Shown here piece by piece: positions 27,474 to 39,007 of a stretch of DNA of 64,000 nucleotides. Source of the DNA: Unio delphinus (taxonomy: Eukaryota > Mollusca > Bivalvia > Unionida > Unionidae); assembly GCA_029339505.1 (NCBI GenBank), contig JAQISU010000245.1:1-64000 (forward strand), read 5' to 3'. The notes under the pieces were generated by a model, which saw nothing but the letters and a program-made list of their open reading frames with translations, ran no database searches and had not been told where the DNA came from. How positions within the stretch are numbered: position 1 is the stretch's first letter; each line of letters starts with the position of its first letter. A program made the position numbers and the translations under genes.

Positions 27474-28108
27474 ACCTGCCAACTTGAACAAGGCGCTTTT
27501 AATGTAAGTAAGACCAGTTTTCAGTAAGGTGTAATAAAATATCAGTACTGCCAATATCAAATTGGAAAACATGCATTAAAAATGTTACAAAGCTGTATCT
27601 GAGGCAAATGCAACAATAGTAAACATTATTGTCCAATTAAAAAGCTTGTAAAGTACACTTAGACCTTAATTACATCAAGAAAAGTTTTTTCACCATCTCC
27701 CACAATGAGATGTGCTCATATTAACAATAGATCAATAAACATGTGTTGCCCTTCCTGATTTTTGCCCACTAAGAATAGGATTATTCCATCTTATTTTTTT
27801 GTACTAATAATACTTTTTAAGAGGCTTATTTTCCATTTGTCTTAAACATAAAATCATCATGCAGATGTTTTGCATTAAAAAATATGTGCAGTTTAAAGCA
27901 TCCAAGGTAATCCTGTTAACTCAAATTGGTTCCCTGACCAATACCATTAAACCAAATACGTAACTGGGATCCAAATCACACAGATGAGCCAGGTTCCAGA
28001 TTTTACTTCAAGAATCACACCATTGTAATTTTTGCTTTTACTGTACAAGTCTGTATTTTAAAGGCTGTTTTCATACGATTTACAGTCAAATTGTACAAAT
28101 TGGCAGGT
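27474..28108. mobile_element. MITE-like element with CCTGCCAA terminal inverted repeats, copy 1 (uninterrupted)
   Basis: The element starts with ACCTGCCAA (27474) and ends with TTGGCAGGT (28108). It aligns along its length with the outer parts of the element at 40597-44141: shared blocks include AAAGTACAC near the left end, CACAATGAGAT/CACCATGAGAT, ATATGTGCAGTTTAAAGCAT, GATCCAAATC and ATTTTAAAGG near the right end. It has no coding capacity. The middle (about 27780-27850) holds one TTTTTGTACTAATAATAC stretch that resembles a single unit of the array found inside the other copy. Confidence 0.75.
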
Positions 28109-31100
28109 CTGAAATCTTTATGTGTCAAAAAGATAATGTTGAAGGATTTAGAAGATAATCTTTACCCAGATAAAAGCATACAATCTCAGTACTGAACTAT
28201 CTCTTCTTCTGAACTGTTATAATGCATGAAAATTTCCTCCCAATGCAAACTTGCTAAAATGAATGAAAATTTTGATAAGTATGTTATATAAACCATGTAT
28301 TAATCGTTCAATTTGCAAAAGAAATGTGTCCTGATAAATGAAAGTGAACAAAACATCAAAGAGCTGAAAAAAATGGGTTGAGAGAAATGATTTAAAAGAT
28401 TTGAATTAATTTTAAACATAAAAATCTCCTGGTAATGATACATTCTAAAATTCTCAACTTTATTTAAACAGCAACAAAAGATTATGTTACATTTATTAAA
28501 GAACTTAATATTCAATTTACTTCCTAGCTGGCATAAAAGATGTTCCAATAAAATTGACATGGGCTTCTCATAGCCACTCAAGTAATTCAGAATTCATTAT
28601 AACTTACTGCATCCAAGGTTCTAGTGATGTATATGTTAAATTGCCCTTCCATGATGCCATTTAGGATTTAGTTATATAACCTTATGATTCCAAAGCAATA
28701 ATGTCATACTCTAAAAGAAATGTGATGATCCAGACTTTCATATTTTTCAAACTTTTTCGGTCAAAATTACTTAAGATCCAACTATTGTAATCTAACAAAA
28801 TTTGAAACTGAGTCATCAAAAGAGGGGTCAGAGTTCCCTTTATGCATTCTGTCCTTTGTGTACTTTTTTTTTCTTCAGTTAACAACACAGAACAAAATAT
28901 AACTTATAAAATATAGCATACTAAATTCTAGAATATAATGCACTTGATTCATTATACAATTTGATTTCAATTAAAGAACAATTTGATGAGCATATGACAC
29001 AAGAAAAAAAATTCAAGTAACAATTACTAAATATTTGATTCCATTAGGCAACACCTCTGAAATAGAATATTATTATGTGGTGATAGTATGGAAATCAAGA
29101 GAAAATTTATGACAGAAGGATGGCAGTGACTACGCTATCAGCAACAAAATGTTTCTTTATCTTCTGCAAATTATCAACACTCTTACAAATGAAACCTTCA
29201 AAGTCAGATGTTTCCAATGTGTCATATTTCTGAATGTAAGCACAATGTCAATTACAATTATGACAGCTTGGGTTGGTTTTCTTTCCCAAATATTTTCAAA
29301 TATTTGACTCAAGAACCCTAACCCCTACAAACACATTGATCTACCCAATTCCCTGTAGTTCGCTTTAATGTCAGCCTTTCTGAATGGTCAACCATTGATT
29401 CAGAGATACAGGAAAAATTACTCCTTGATAATTTTTACAGGAGCCAAGTAAGACTTTGTTGGGATAATATTGCAGTGATTCAGTCAGGTTTGAAAAAAAT
29501 AAAGGAGGTAAATTGAATGCTTAATTTTGAGAAAAGCTCATAAGTGGTGTGATCCTAACTGGCCAACCTAATAAAAATATGATTTATCATTTAAATAGTC
29601 TGTTTTACATGTTATTTGCACACACATAAAAAAAGACAAACAAATTGCCATCTTTATTTCAGGATTTTTTCTCATTGATGCTATTAACTACACTTTAGCA
29701 GCATGGAATAAGTAAAGTCTACAATAATCTGTTTTTGCAAAGTTTCAGCTTTTAATAAATTTATTGCAGGGGCGATAATTTTTTTTCTCCATTGTTTGTT
29801 AAATTGTTATGTAATTCAAACTTCATTAGAAGGTTTACTTCTGTTTGGTTTTATGTAGGTTTTTTGTTTATTAGTGAATTAAGGTACGATACTCTCATGC
29901 AAGCCATTATGTGATAGTCTTTACTAATTGCCGACATATTCTTATTCCATTTTACAAGGCAAAGATCTAAAGACATCATTGAGAATAACAACATGTACCT
30001 ACAGTACCTCAACATTAAAACTTCCACTACTTTGTACAATGTCTTTATGGAGTGAGTATCAAATGTTCACTTGGTTTAGTTATTCTGTTCCAAGGCAATT
30101 AGTTTCTTGTTCACACTATGGCACCTAATCCAAGCTGATGGAAGAATTTTAACCAGCACCCATCTAATCCCAAGTTGGCCTGCTTATGGTTCCTGCCTGT
30201 ATTAGTTACATACATTAGTCACATTGTACAACTTACAGAAGTGCGCACTAGTCCTATTATGCGTTTCATAGCCCCAAGTTTAAACTAGACAATGTTCTTA
30301 CCATGGCAAGTCATGACTCCTACTGACTGATTAATTTTGAATAGTTTGTTCTGCTGGACTGCATGGAGCGCTCAACCAATGGAACAATATGCTTTATGCA
30401 TATCACATGTAAATGGATGAATTCACAAAATTTGTGACAATTATTTTCACTGCATTATCTGGAAATGTCTTCAATAATTCAGTGTGCCACCATGAATAAA
30501 AATGCAGCATAGATTTAACGTTGTTTCCTTCCAAGATGAGAATGCCTTCAAACAGGTATTTGCAGAAAAATGTAAAAGTGCAAATTTTTCGTTAATGATT
30601 AATAAATTATGCACATTTGTTGAAATCTGAATGTTTTGAAGGTTATTCAAAATATGAAATTTTCAAAACTGGGGCCCTATCGTGAAGTTTTATGCATGGA
30701 TTATTTCTTTCATTAATTTTTAAAATCTCTGTCTTGAAAGACTACAAAAGCCATCCAATATTTATTTTGTGGTACAAAGAAGTCAAACTGAAACCACCGA
30801 ATATAACAGATGGATATTAATTTGCCTTCTGAATGCAGATTTCTCTCGATACAGCCTCCTCACCACCGATATACCCACCTCCCCACCAAACTAAATTTCC
30901 AAACACATCACTGTCCAACATGAAAACAACTGACTTTGGACTAGATTCAAAGTAGCAGCATACAACTGGATGCCCCTGAAATAGCCTCAGAATAGGTAAC
31001 AACTTCAGCAAACGCTTGTTGTAAAGAGCATACACAGAAATGAAATATTTGATATAAAAAACTTACAATAGTCATGTATATTCATCGCAACTCATGACAA

Positions 31101-32145
31101 TACCATTATTTTAATACAAACAAAACTGAGACGCAGTTTTACACCAAGTCTTCTTGTAAGGGGCCCTTACCTTTTGCTGATTATTTATTACAAGGATTTT
31201 CAACAGAACTAGGCAACTTGTTCCCTTCCAAAAATGTGAATGCCTATGATGTAAGCAAACGTTTCCAATAGATTAATCTGACATACATGGCACAGCAGAA
31301 TTTTTAAGTTAGCAAAGAGTGAACTAGTAACAAGTTCAGTCGCAGTAATTGTGGGTGGAATAATCAACATACATGTAGGTTAATTTGCTAAAGTAAGTAC
31401 TACAATAAGTTCCTTAATTAGGACACTTAATCATTACCTATTTCGATAAAATTTAATACATCTTACTGCAACAGGAGAAAATTTTCCAACAACTGGACAA
31501 TGATTTGCAAAGGTAAAATCTGTTACGATGAAATTAATTAATTTTAATTTAAACATTTCTTTGGATCTAAAAATTTAAAAAGAAAACTTGCAATTCTACA
31601 AGCACACCAATCATTGTTACATTGAATGAGTTTAGTATTCGGTTACATCATTACAATTAACTTGCTTATCAAAGCAGGAATGGATTCTGATTGATGAGAA
31701 CCTTCACTCATCACCCATATGATAAAATTGTATACATCTTTATGGAATTGCCTAATAATCATGACACACAAGATGGCCAAAAACACGGGTAGAATATATG
31801 CACACCATTTCAAATTAAATGTCAAGAAAAGCTACACAAGTGCATCCTGAAGAAAACACTTGAGAAGCCTGCAAAATCATACTTAATTACCACATGAGCA
31901 ATGATGCATGCAACTGCTTCCCTTATCAGTTAATAATCTTTCTTCAATTACAATGTGTCATCTTGTTCATGTGAAAAACCTGAAACTTTTACTTATTTTA
32001 TATTGACTAGAAAGAATGAAATTTAAAAATAACTATTGTGACCTATTTTGAGGCAATAAAGGTGTCCAGAGATACTGCTAAAGATATATAAATATTTGAG
32101 ATAGATTTTTGGTTACAACAAACCTCTACTTCTCTGAACACATAC
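28109..32145. other. TCERG1 intron (FF2-FF3), remaining part
   Basis: AT-rich intron with no coding signature. Several minus-strand frames of 60-93 codons (28300, 28682, 29851, 30817, 31643) look like chance: no domains, no splice-consistent context, no family resemblance. No RNA gene was recognised. Confidence 0.55.
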
Positions 32146-32296
32146 CTTTTCCTTTTGCTGGGATTTCTCTTCCTTCTCCTTACGTCTTACTTCTGCAACA
32201 AAGTCACTGAAAAGATTTTCACGCTCCCTCATCTTCTCAATTCCTTTGAATTTCTCATCTTTCCCATACTTGCTGGCAAAGTCACTAAAGGATGAC
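32146..32296 (-). CDS. TCERG1: TCERG1 exon: most of FF2
   Basis: This exon is 151 nt, entering at phase 2 and leaving at phase 0. Acceptor TTTCCAG ends at 32297; donor AAAAG|GTATGT starts at 32145. It completes the FF2 domain begun in the preceding exon: SSFSDFASKYGKDEKFK, then GIEKMRERENLFSDFVAEV. These correspond to the FSEFAAKHAKDSRFKAIEK pattern of animal TCERG1 FF2. It ends in a basic/acidic linker (RRKEKEEKSQQKEK) leading to FF3. Residues about 473-523 of the window product. Confidence 0.96.
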
Positions 32297-32899
32297 CTGG
32301 AAAGGAAGACAATAACGGCACTATAGTATTGATGTATCACTACTATCCCAAAATAGAACAGAAACAGAACCAAAAGTCTGAGAAATATTTAACCCTAACA
32401 TGAACAATTATTTTGGAATTGCCATGAAATCAGTTTTATTAAGTAAAATTAGGTAACCTAATCTTTAAACCATTTACAATAAATGCCTAATTCTAAGTAA
32501 CAATTATTTTAATAGTAAAATTACTTACCACATTATCTATAATACATTAGGAATGTATCAACTATCTCACAAATCCAGCTTTCCAAAAAGTACATCTTTG
32601 GCTAGTTTTAGAAAGCTCTCAGTTAAGCATGCCAGTAAATTCTTAAGGTGGATGTCAGAAGAGAGTGGTATTGTTTTGTATCAAGTGACTGATGCCAAAA
32701 TTCCACTCATGCAAATCAAGTACAAGTCAAGTAACTGTTCCAAAACTGCTGATTTGCCTCTGAAGCTTTCCTGCTGATATAGGTCTCATTTGAGATACAA
32801 TATCTCAAAACCCTAACCTGCTGACATAGGTCTCATTTTCAGGTTAAACTGAATCATATGAGATACAACATCTCAAAACCCTAACCCTAACCATAACTG
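32297..32899. other. TCERG1 intron (FF1/2 - FF2), left part
   Basis: Contains a loose duplication: AGGTCTCATTT, GAGATACAAYATCTCAAAAC and CCCTAACC occur twice between about 32781 and 32893. The CCCTAACCCTAACC run is only two to three units and looks like chance rather than telomeric sequence. Confidence 0.55.
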
Positions 32900-33077
32900 G
32901 TTTCCCATATCATGTAAATCTAATATGAAGCCTGTATCCAAAATCAAACAAGTCATTTATCTGAATTTGACCACAACCATCATCTTTCTGTAGCTTCTGC
33001 TTATATTCCCATAGTCTGACATTTTATGGATCATTTTCATAAGACTTACAGTCAAATTGTAAGGGTTGGCAGATCTG
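32900..33077. mobile_element. MITE-like element, right-end fragment (copy 3)
   Basis: It aligns with the right end of the elements ending at 28108 and 44141: ATCCAAAATCAAACA, CTTCTGCTTATATTCC, ATAAGACTTACAGTCAAATTG and the terminal GGTTGGCAGATCTG (one mismatch to the TIR). The left half is not visible, so the copy is truncated. Confidence 0.65.
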
Positions 33078-33129
33078 ATAATCAGGAAGATTCATTCTTA
33101 TCCTAGGTACAATTCATGCAAAAAGTTTC

Positions 33130-33310
33130 TGACACATTTGTCTTTCCTTCTGGTGGTGACCTTGACCTTTGGATCCCCAAATTCAACAGGCTATTTCCTG
33201 AATACATGTGTAATCCATTCCCAAAGTTTGTAATTGTAGATGATGTGCAGATATGAAATTGGTATCAATGGATAGATGGCCAACAAAACATACTCCACCT
33301 GATGGACGTT
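33130..33310. repeat. Copy of the 'GACCTTTGACC' interspersed repeat
   Basis: TTCCTTCTGGTGGTGACC, TTGACCTTTGGATCCCC, AAAGTTTG and TGGATAGATGGCC appear in the same order as in the other copies. Confidence 0.6.
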
Positions 33311-33471
33311 ATATCAAACTAAACACTGACAGACCGATATACACATGAATGACACAGTGATTATCATGTCAAGCATCTGCCAAGGCAAACACAACAAAAC
33401 AAGATTTTTTTTCGTTTTTATTCCTTGGAATTTTAATGCTTGAGCCTGACTAAATTACAGAGAAGACTTAC

Positions 33472-33680
33472 TTTCCATGCAGTTTTGCTTCCTCCAACAA
33501 CTGCCGGAAAGCATCCTTTTTTTCCCGTAGTCTCCTGTGCTTCTCTCGTCGCTCTTCCTCTGCTCTCTCCTTCACGTACTGCTCAAAGACCTGTTTCCTC
33601 TCCTTGGACGTCAGCAGGAGGTAGCGGGGATCAAACACAATCTTGTGCAACTCCTTCTCCCATGTTGAAAATGCTGAAAC
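33472..33680 (-). CDS. TCERG1: TCERG1 exon: main part of FF1 and start of FF2
   Basis: This exon is 209 nt, entering at phase 0 and leaving at phase 2. Acceptor TTTTTCAG ends at 33681; donor GGAAA|GTAAGT starts at 33471. It starts [20 protein letters not shown], nearly identical to FF1 of vertebrate TCERG1, followed by a [11 protein letters not shown] helix. An [12 protein letters not shown] basic/acidic helix links to FF2, which starts at [12 protein letters not shown] (F at about residue 461). Residues about 404-472 of the window product. The very high similarity to vertebrates makes this the strongest single exon for family assignment. Confidence 0.98.
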
Positions 33681-34083
33681 CTGAAAAATCAGCAACCACT
33701 ATGAAAATTCTTCTGTGCAATGAATCAGTATTTTTAAGCAATTCTGAGGAAGAAAGTAGGGCTCCAATTCTTAAGCAGAAAACATAACTCATCATGAGAT
33801 TCATTCACACTGCAATTAAGATGGCAACAAACCAAGGAAGCTTAATCTTGAAGCCTTGACGTGGATAGACTTTAGATAATACTATGGAAAGCAGGTAAAA
33901 ATGAATTTAAATATATGACACATCATTATCTCAAGCTGCTCCCATCCAACAGATATATGAAAATGTAACAGATGTATCCAAATAAAAGTTACAGCCCAGT
34001 TTAGTTTGGTCTGGTCTGGGATACTTCAGCACATCAACACAAGTAGGCAATCTGAGTAATCAAAGCCTTGCCCAAGAATTTAA
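33681..34083. other. TCERG1 intron segment, no recognised element
   Basis: Single-copy AT-rich sequence between the FF1 exon and the 18-bp array. Confidence 0.55.
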
Positions 34084-34871
34084 CATGGTATAAGCACACA
34101 ACATGGTATAAGGACATAGCATGGTATAAGCACACAACATGGTGTAAGCACACAACATGGTATAAGGACATAACATGGTACAAGGACATAACATGGTATA
34201 AGGACATAACATGGTATAAGCACACAACATGGTATAAGCACACAAAATGGTATAAGCACACAACATGGTATAAGCACACAACATGGTATAAGCACACAAC
34301 ATGGTATAAGGACATAACATGGTACAAGGACATAACATGGTATAAGGACATAACATGGTATAAGCACACAACATGGTATAAGTACACAACATGGTATAAG
34401 CACACATGGTATAAGCACACAACATGGTATAAGCACACAACATGGTATAAGGACATAACATGGTATAAGGACATAGCATGGTATAAGGACATAACATGGT
34501 ATAAGCACACAACATGGTATAAGGACATAGCATGGTATAAGCACACAACATGGTATAAGCACACAACATGGTATAAGCACACAACATGGTATAAGCACAA
34601 AACATGGTACAAGGACATAACATGGTATAAGCACACAACATGGTATAAGCACACAACATGGTATAAGCACACAACATGGCATAAGCACATAACATGGTAT
34701 AAGCACAAAACATGGTATAAGGACATAACATGGTACAAGGACATAACATGGTATAAGCACATAACATGGTATAAGCACACAACATGGTATAAGGACATAA
34801 CATGGTACAAGGACATAACATGGTATAAGGACATAACATGGTATAAGGACATAGCATGGTATAAGGACATA
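34084..34871. repeat. 18-bp minisatellite, about 44 copies
   Basis: The unit is ACATGGTATAAGCACACA with an alternative half-unit ACATGGTATAAGGACATA; the two types alternate in blocks. With an 18-bp period several frames stay open on both strands (TWYKHT or TWYKDI on plus; VLIPCY and LYHVMS on minus). These are array shadows, not genes. A 3-bp shortened unit occurs near 34401. Confidence 0.95.
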
Positions 34872-35103
34872 TGGTTTAATACCATTTTTAAGCAAAATAT
34901 AGGCTATACATGGCGGCCAGTATTAATGGTGGAGGAAGAACCCAGAAAAAAAAAACGGAAAGAACCACCAACCCACGAGAAGCTACTGGCAAGCTTTCTC
35001 ACATAACTACATCAGCCGAATCTTAGACTCGAACCCACGCAGACAGAGGTGAGATGGCAGTGATCCGTAATGGACAGCGCTTTAGACCACTCGGGGCCCC
35101 TCG
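34872..35103 (-). mobile_element. tRNA-derived SINE, family A, inserted in the 18-bp array
   Basis: Read on minus, the head begins GGGGCCCCGAGTGGTC and carries an A-box-like TGGTCTAAAGCG (35089-35078) and a B-box-like GGGTTCGAGTC (35035-35025). The body has CTGGCCGCCATGTATAGCC and the tail an AATGGTATTAAACC version of the family's TGGCGTTAAACCC. The same array unit (TATAAGGACATA) flanks both sides, so the insertion is younger than the array; the target duplication cannot be told apart from the repeat. Confidence 0.88.
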
Positions 35104-35172
35104 TATAAGGACATAACATGGTACAAGCACATAGCATGGTATAAGCACAGACATGGTATAAGGACATAATAT
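35104..35172. repeat. 18-bp minisatellite, remainder after the SINE
   Basis: About four more units (TATAAGGACATAACATGG, ACAAGCACATAGCATGG) continue the array beyond the SINE. Confidence 0.93.
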
Positions 35173-35618
35173 GGTGGCTAGCCAAGGCTGGTCACATGCT
35201 AGGAGTCAAACCTATAATCTGGCATACTATACTCAGAGCTACAGTGGCTCCCTGCAGCTAGGGCGGTGAGAAAAGACAGATGGATATACTGACACATTTA
35301 CGAAAGTAAATCCTGTATTCTGTCCACTTATATACTAAACAGCCATATTTAGTATGAAAAAATTATCGCTCTCAAATCAGATGGTTGCTAAATACAGGTT
35401 CATTTCTTTCCAAATCTTGATGTAAGGACCTGAGTAAATGTGGATGACTAGTACAGAGAATTGTCAAAACCAAAACAGATAAAAATGTAATCATATATAA
35501 AATCTTACCATTGATGACAACAATGCTGTCACCTTTGGAAACTAATACCATAATGCTGAAAAATGACAAAAATTAAGCTGCCAGATTTTTCTGAATATGG
35601 CAAACAATGCTGACTTAC
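35173..35618. other. TCERG1 intron segment, no recognised element
   Basis: Single-copy intron between the 18-bp array and the donor of the exon ending at 35619. Nothing recognised. Confidence 0.55.
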
Positions 35619-35781
35619 ATCCTTTTCAGCAAGCATGTCCCTAAACTGTTTCATTCGGATCTCCAAGGGCACAACAGCACGCTGCCGGGCTGCCGCAACT
35701 TCTGCTTCAATAGCCGCCTCCTTCCCAACATCTATCTGTTTAACTTCCTTCTTCTCCTCTTTATCTTCCTCTTTTTCCATT
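35619..35781 (-). CDS. TCERG1: TCERG1 exon: linker and first helix of FF1
   Basis: This exon is 163 nt, entering at phase 2 and leaving at phase 0. Acceptor TTTCATCAG ends at 35782; donor GAT|GTAAGT starts at 35618. It encodes an acidic/basic linker (MEKEEDKEEKKEVKQ) and then EAAIEAEVAAARQRAVVPLE, followed by IRMKQFRDMLAEK. The last two are the conserved lead-in and first helix of FF1; the vertebrate pattern is REAI-VPLEARMKQFKDML. The first codon is split: AA from the previous exon plus A, giving K. Residues about 349-403. Confidence 0.97.
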
Positions 35782-35867
35782 CTGATGAAAAGAATTTTTG
35801 TTTGAAACGTATTTTTAATAAATGCATGTAGAAGGACTACTAGTAACTGTTCACAATTAAAAAAACA

Positions 35868-36963
35868 GTAATCTACATGAAAACCATACTAGTCATTCAG
35901 TCTACATGAAAATCATTCTAGTCATCCAAATCGATATGAAAATTGTACTAGTCAGTCAGTCTATATAAAAATAATACTAGACATTCAGTCTACATGAAAA
36001 TCATTCTAGTCATTCAGTCTATATAAAAATAATACCAGACATTCAGTCTACATGACAATCATTCAAGTCTATATGAGAATCATACAAGTCATGCAGTCGA
36101 TATGAAAATCATACTAGTCAATAAAGTCTACATGAAATAATATTAGTCATTCAGTCTAATTGAAAACCATACTAGTCATGCAGTTTATATGAAAATCATA
36201 CCAGTCAAGTCTACATGAAAAACATACAAGTCATAGTCGTTATGAAAATCATACTATTCATTGTCTACATGAAAATCATACTAGTCATTCAAGTCTACAT
36301 GAAAATCATACTAGTCATTCAAGTCTACATGAAAATCCTACTAGTCATTCAAGTCTACATGAAAATAATACTAGTCATTCAAGTCTACATGAAAATCCTA
36401 CTAGTCATTCAAGTCTACATGAAAATAATACTAGTCATTCAAGTCTACATGAAAATCATACTAGTCATTAAAGTCTACATGAAAATCATACTAGTCATTC
36501 AAGTATGTGAAAATCATACTAGTCATTCAAGTCTACATGAAAATCATACTAGTCATTCAAGTCTACATGAAAATCATACTAGTCATTCAAGTCTACATGA
36601 AAATAATACTAATTCAGTGTAAATGAAAATAATACTAGTCATTCAGTCTACATGAAAATCATACTAATCATTGTCAATAATGAAAATAATACTAGTCATT
36701 CAGTCTACATGAAAATCATACTAATCATTGTCAATAATGAAAATAATACTAGTCATTCAGTCTACATTAAAATCAATACTAATCATTGTCAATAATGAAA
36801 ATATTACTAATCATTCAGTCTACATGAAAATAATACTAGTCATTCAGTCTCCATGACAATCATACTAATCATTGTCAAAAATGAAAATAATACTAGTCAT
36901 TCAAGTCTATATGAAATTCATACTAGTCATTCAAGTCTTTATGAAACTCATACCAGTCATTTA
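35868..36963. repeat. 30-bp minisatellite, about 36 copies
   Basis: The unit is TCTACATGAAAATCATAC followed by TAGTCATTCAAG, with 25-31-bp variants such as CATTGTCAATAATG in the right part. The middle (about 36270-36600) is the most homogeneous. A plus frame of 135 codons (36215-36622) is an array shadow. Confidence 0.93.
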
Positions 36964-37034
36964 TAATCTTAGGTTGTCCAGCAATACCATTCATTAGAGC
37001 ATATTTAGAAAACTGTCAACAAAAAACAAAATCA

Positions 37035-37195
37035 AGATAATAATAATAATAATAACAACAATAAAAATAATATTAATAATAAGAATGAGGACTTTGCATA
37101 GTGCCTAATCTTTGGAAGCTCTAAGCGCTTTAAAAATAAAATTAAAAAAAAAGCCAAACACATTAGGGCTTTAAGTTTGTTCCTGCAATCGAATA
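37035..37195 (-). mobile_element. LINE 3'-end fragment (same family as 47728-48520)
   Basis: After an AATAATAAT-rich run, GAGGACTTTGCATAGTGCC, TAATCTTTGGAAGCTC, TAAGCGCTTT and TTTAAGTTTGTTCCTGCAAT match the 3' untranslated end of the LINE at 47728 onwards. Only this end is present (5' truncation), as is usual for LINE copies. It lies about 100 bp downstream of the small TCERG1 exon at 37294. Confidence 0.8.
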
Positions 37196-37293
37196 TAGAA
37201 CTGACATATTCAATTGCTATTAGTCTAACTATAACACAATTTCTTCAAGGCGTCAAACACTGCATTTGGTGATGGGGACAAAAATTCACCTAC

Positions 37294-37348
37294 TTCTTCT
37301 TTTTAGCTTGAGGTTCTTCTTCTTCCGGTTCTTCCTCTTTCTTCTCAG
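37294..37348 (-). CDS. TCERG1: TCERG1 exon: small acidic/basic linker exon
   Basis: This exon is 55 nt, entering at phase 1 and leaving at phase 2. Acceptor TTATTTAG ends at 37349. It encodes (A)EKKEEEPEEEEPQAKKK, comparable to the E-then-KAKKRK stretch before FF1 in vertebrates. The donor that keeps the frame is GAA|GTAGGT (starts 37293). A second GT four bases further on (TAG|GTGAAT) would bring an in-frame TAG (37292-37290). No exon encoding the conserved helix that follows WW3 in vertebrates was found between this exon and WW3, although phases would allow one. Function: flexible charged linker. Confidence 0.82.
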
Positions 37349-38264
37349 CTAAATAACAAATAAAAGGGCAATTTTCATTACTATGTTAGACATAGTGATG
37401 TCACAAATTAATGTTCCAGTCCAAGACTATTAAGATGAGCACCATGTATTTCCAGTGACTAACATTTTGAACAACTAATTAGACAGAATTGAAATAATGA
37501 ACATACAGTCTGATTCTGCCTTAGATGTTAAATGCAACAACGAATAATCTCTCTACAGTAAACTATATTAAAAAAAAAGCTCAAACACAAAAATAGAACC
37601 AATATGAGGGTCAAAAGTTTATTTCTCGAAAATTCTAAGTTGTCAAGAACAATCTGTTACTAAAATTATAATAAAGAACATGGAAAACATTAGGAACAAC
37701 ATGTTTATCCATAGGGAATACCAGTGTACTAGACTCATAATAAAATAAACATGTTTACATTAATAACAATTTGAATATTTAATCTACAATCATAGGAAAA
37801 ATATTCTATATAAAGAATACTTTTCCAAAGAATATAAATGCAGACAATTACCCATAATATATTTGTAATAGAAGTTAGATTTTGTAACCACTGTTTCATG
37901 AATTGGTCATGTCACACTTAAGAGTAACAAATAAAAAGACCTGTGTGTTGTTTTCAAGGATATAATGCCAATGCATGTATTGTGTAAAACTCTCTTAAAC
38001 ATCAATAAGCTGGCAGTGATTTGTGTTATTTGCAGTGTGATAAAAATACTTTGCAACAGAATCAAGTGATTTCATTTTATTTTAGCATGAAGCCAAACTT
38101 TGTTATTATATACACTACATAAAAATATATGGATCACCGAACTATGCATAGGGTGGTGATTCAAGAAATTGTATTCAATATCTGTTTACGAGGATATTTT
38201 TAAAATTTAAAGAATTCTAAAATGGTAACAAGAGTGCCATGAAGGGCACACTATATTATATGCA
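37349..38264. other. TCERG1 intron (WW3-linker), no recognised element
   Basis: AT-rich single-copy sequence; no coding or repeat structure seen. Confidence 0.5.
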
Positions 38265-38760
38265 TGTTCTGTACTTAATAATCCTCTATGTAGGTAACCG
38301 AAAGTTTTCAACAGAAAAAAAATATTGCTTCCTTCATTTAGTGTCTGTGACATTTTGCCCACAAAATCGACTTCTCTCATAACCCAAGAGCAAGCCATTC
38401 ACATGGGCGAGTGATACAAATTTGGAAGTAATGTTATTATGCAGAAATCATTTTTCTTGTTTCATCAACACCGACTTTGACCATTTGGACCTCAAGGTTT
38501 CTTTCATACTCAAAGTGCAATCCATCTTAAGAATTGGTCACTAACTGATGATGGACAATTTGTTTGGTCACCGACTTTTTGATCCTAAAATCATGGGGAT
38601 TCAAGCTTACACATAACTTGGTCAATGCTAGCTGATTAACTCATGTTATTATGCAAACACCACTTCTCTTCTTTCAGTCAATGACCTTGATTTTTGACAG
38701 AAAAGTTGTAGGGGTCTTCTTTATACCAAATGTGCTAGCAATAAACAAAATTCAAAGACA
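38265..38760. repeat. Cluster of diverged 'GACCTTTGACC' repeat units
   Basis: It starts with CCTCTATGTAGGTAACCGA, matching 25550. It then shows TTTCTTGTTTCATC, GACTTTGACCATTTGGACC, CAAAGTGCAATCC, TATTATGCAAACACC and TTCTTTCAGTCAATGACC as decayed, partly tandem units. Confidence 0.6.
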
Positions 38761-38776
38761 TCAAATATTATTGTGT

Positions 38777-39006
38777 TGTTGTAGGGTTTAACGCCATTTT
38801 TCAGCACACGATAGGCTATACATGGCGGCCAGTATTATTGGTGGAGGAAGAACTGGGAAAACCCCTGGAAAGAACCACTGACCCACAAGAAGCTAATGGC
38901 AAGATTTCTCACATAACTACATTAGCCAAATCTTAGACTCAAACCCACGCAGAGGTGAGATGGCAGTGATCCGTAACGGAGAGCGCTTTAGACCACTCGG
39001 GGTCCC
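38777..39006 (-). mobile_element. tRNA-derived SINE, family A, with target-site duplication
   Basis: On minus it carries ACCCCGAGTGGTCTAAAGCG, the B-box region GGGTTTGAGTC, CTGGCCGCCATGTATAGCC and the tail AATGGCGTTAAACCC. Flanks CAAATATTATTGTGT (38762-38776) and CAAATAAATATTGTGT (39007-39022) form an imperfect 15-16-bp target duplication, as expected for LINE-mediated insertion. Confidence 0.9.
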
Positions 39007-39007
39007 C

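Noticed and set aside
32553..32777. 74-codon plus frame MYQLSHKSSFPKS...
   Set aside because: No recognisable domain, antisense to the TCERG1 intron, and no splice or promoter context.
32800..32895. Interstitial telomeric repeat (CCCTAA)n
   Set aside because: Only two or three consecutive imperfect units inside a local duplication; too short to mean anything.
34034..35006. Frames of 265-312 codons over the 18-bp array
   Set aside because: Four overlapping frames on two strands are open at once because the period is 18; one even reads into a SINE. Array shadows.
35025..35103. A genuine tRNA gene
   Set aside because: A- and B-box-like motifs are present but no clean cloverleaf can be drawn, and the same sequence is attached to a conserved SINE body in several copies.
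37292..37348. Reading the small linker exon through to its TAG as the TCERG1 C-terminus
   Set aside because: The exon at 35781-35619 continues the conserved frame when the GTAGGT donor is used, and FF1-FF3 follow; a normal stop here is unlikely, though kept as a possible alternative isoform.
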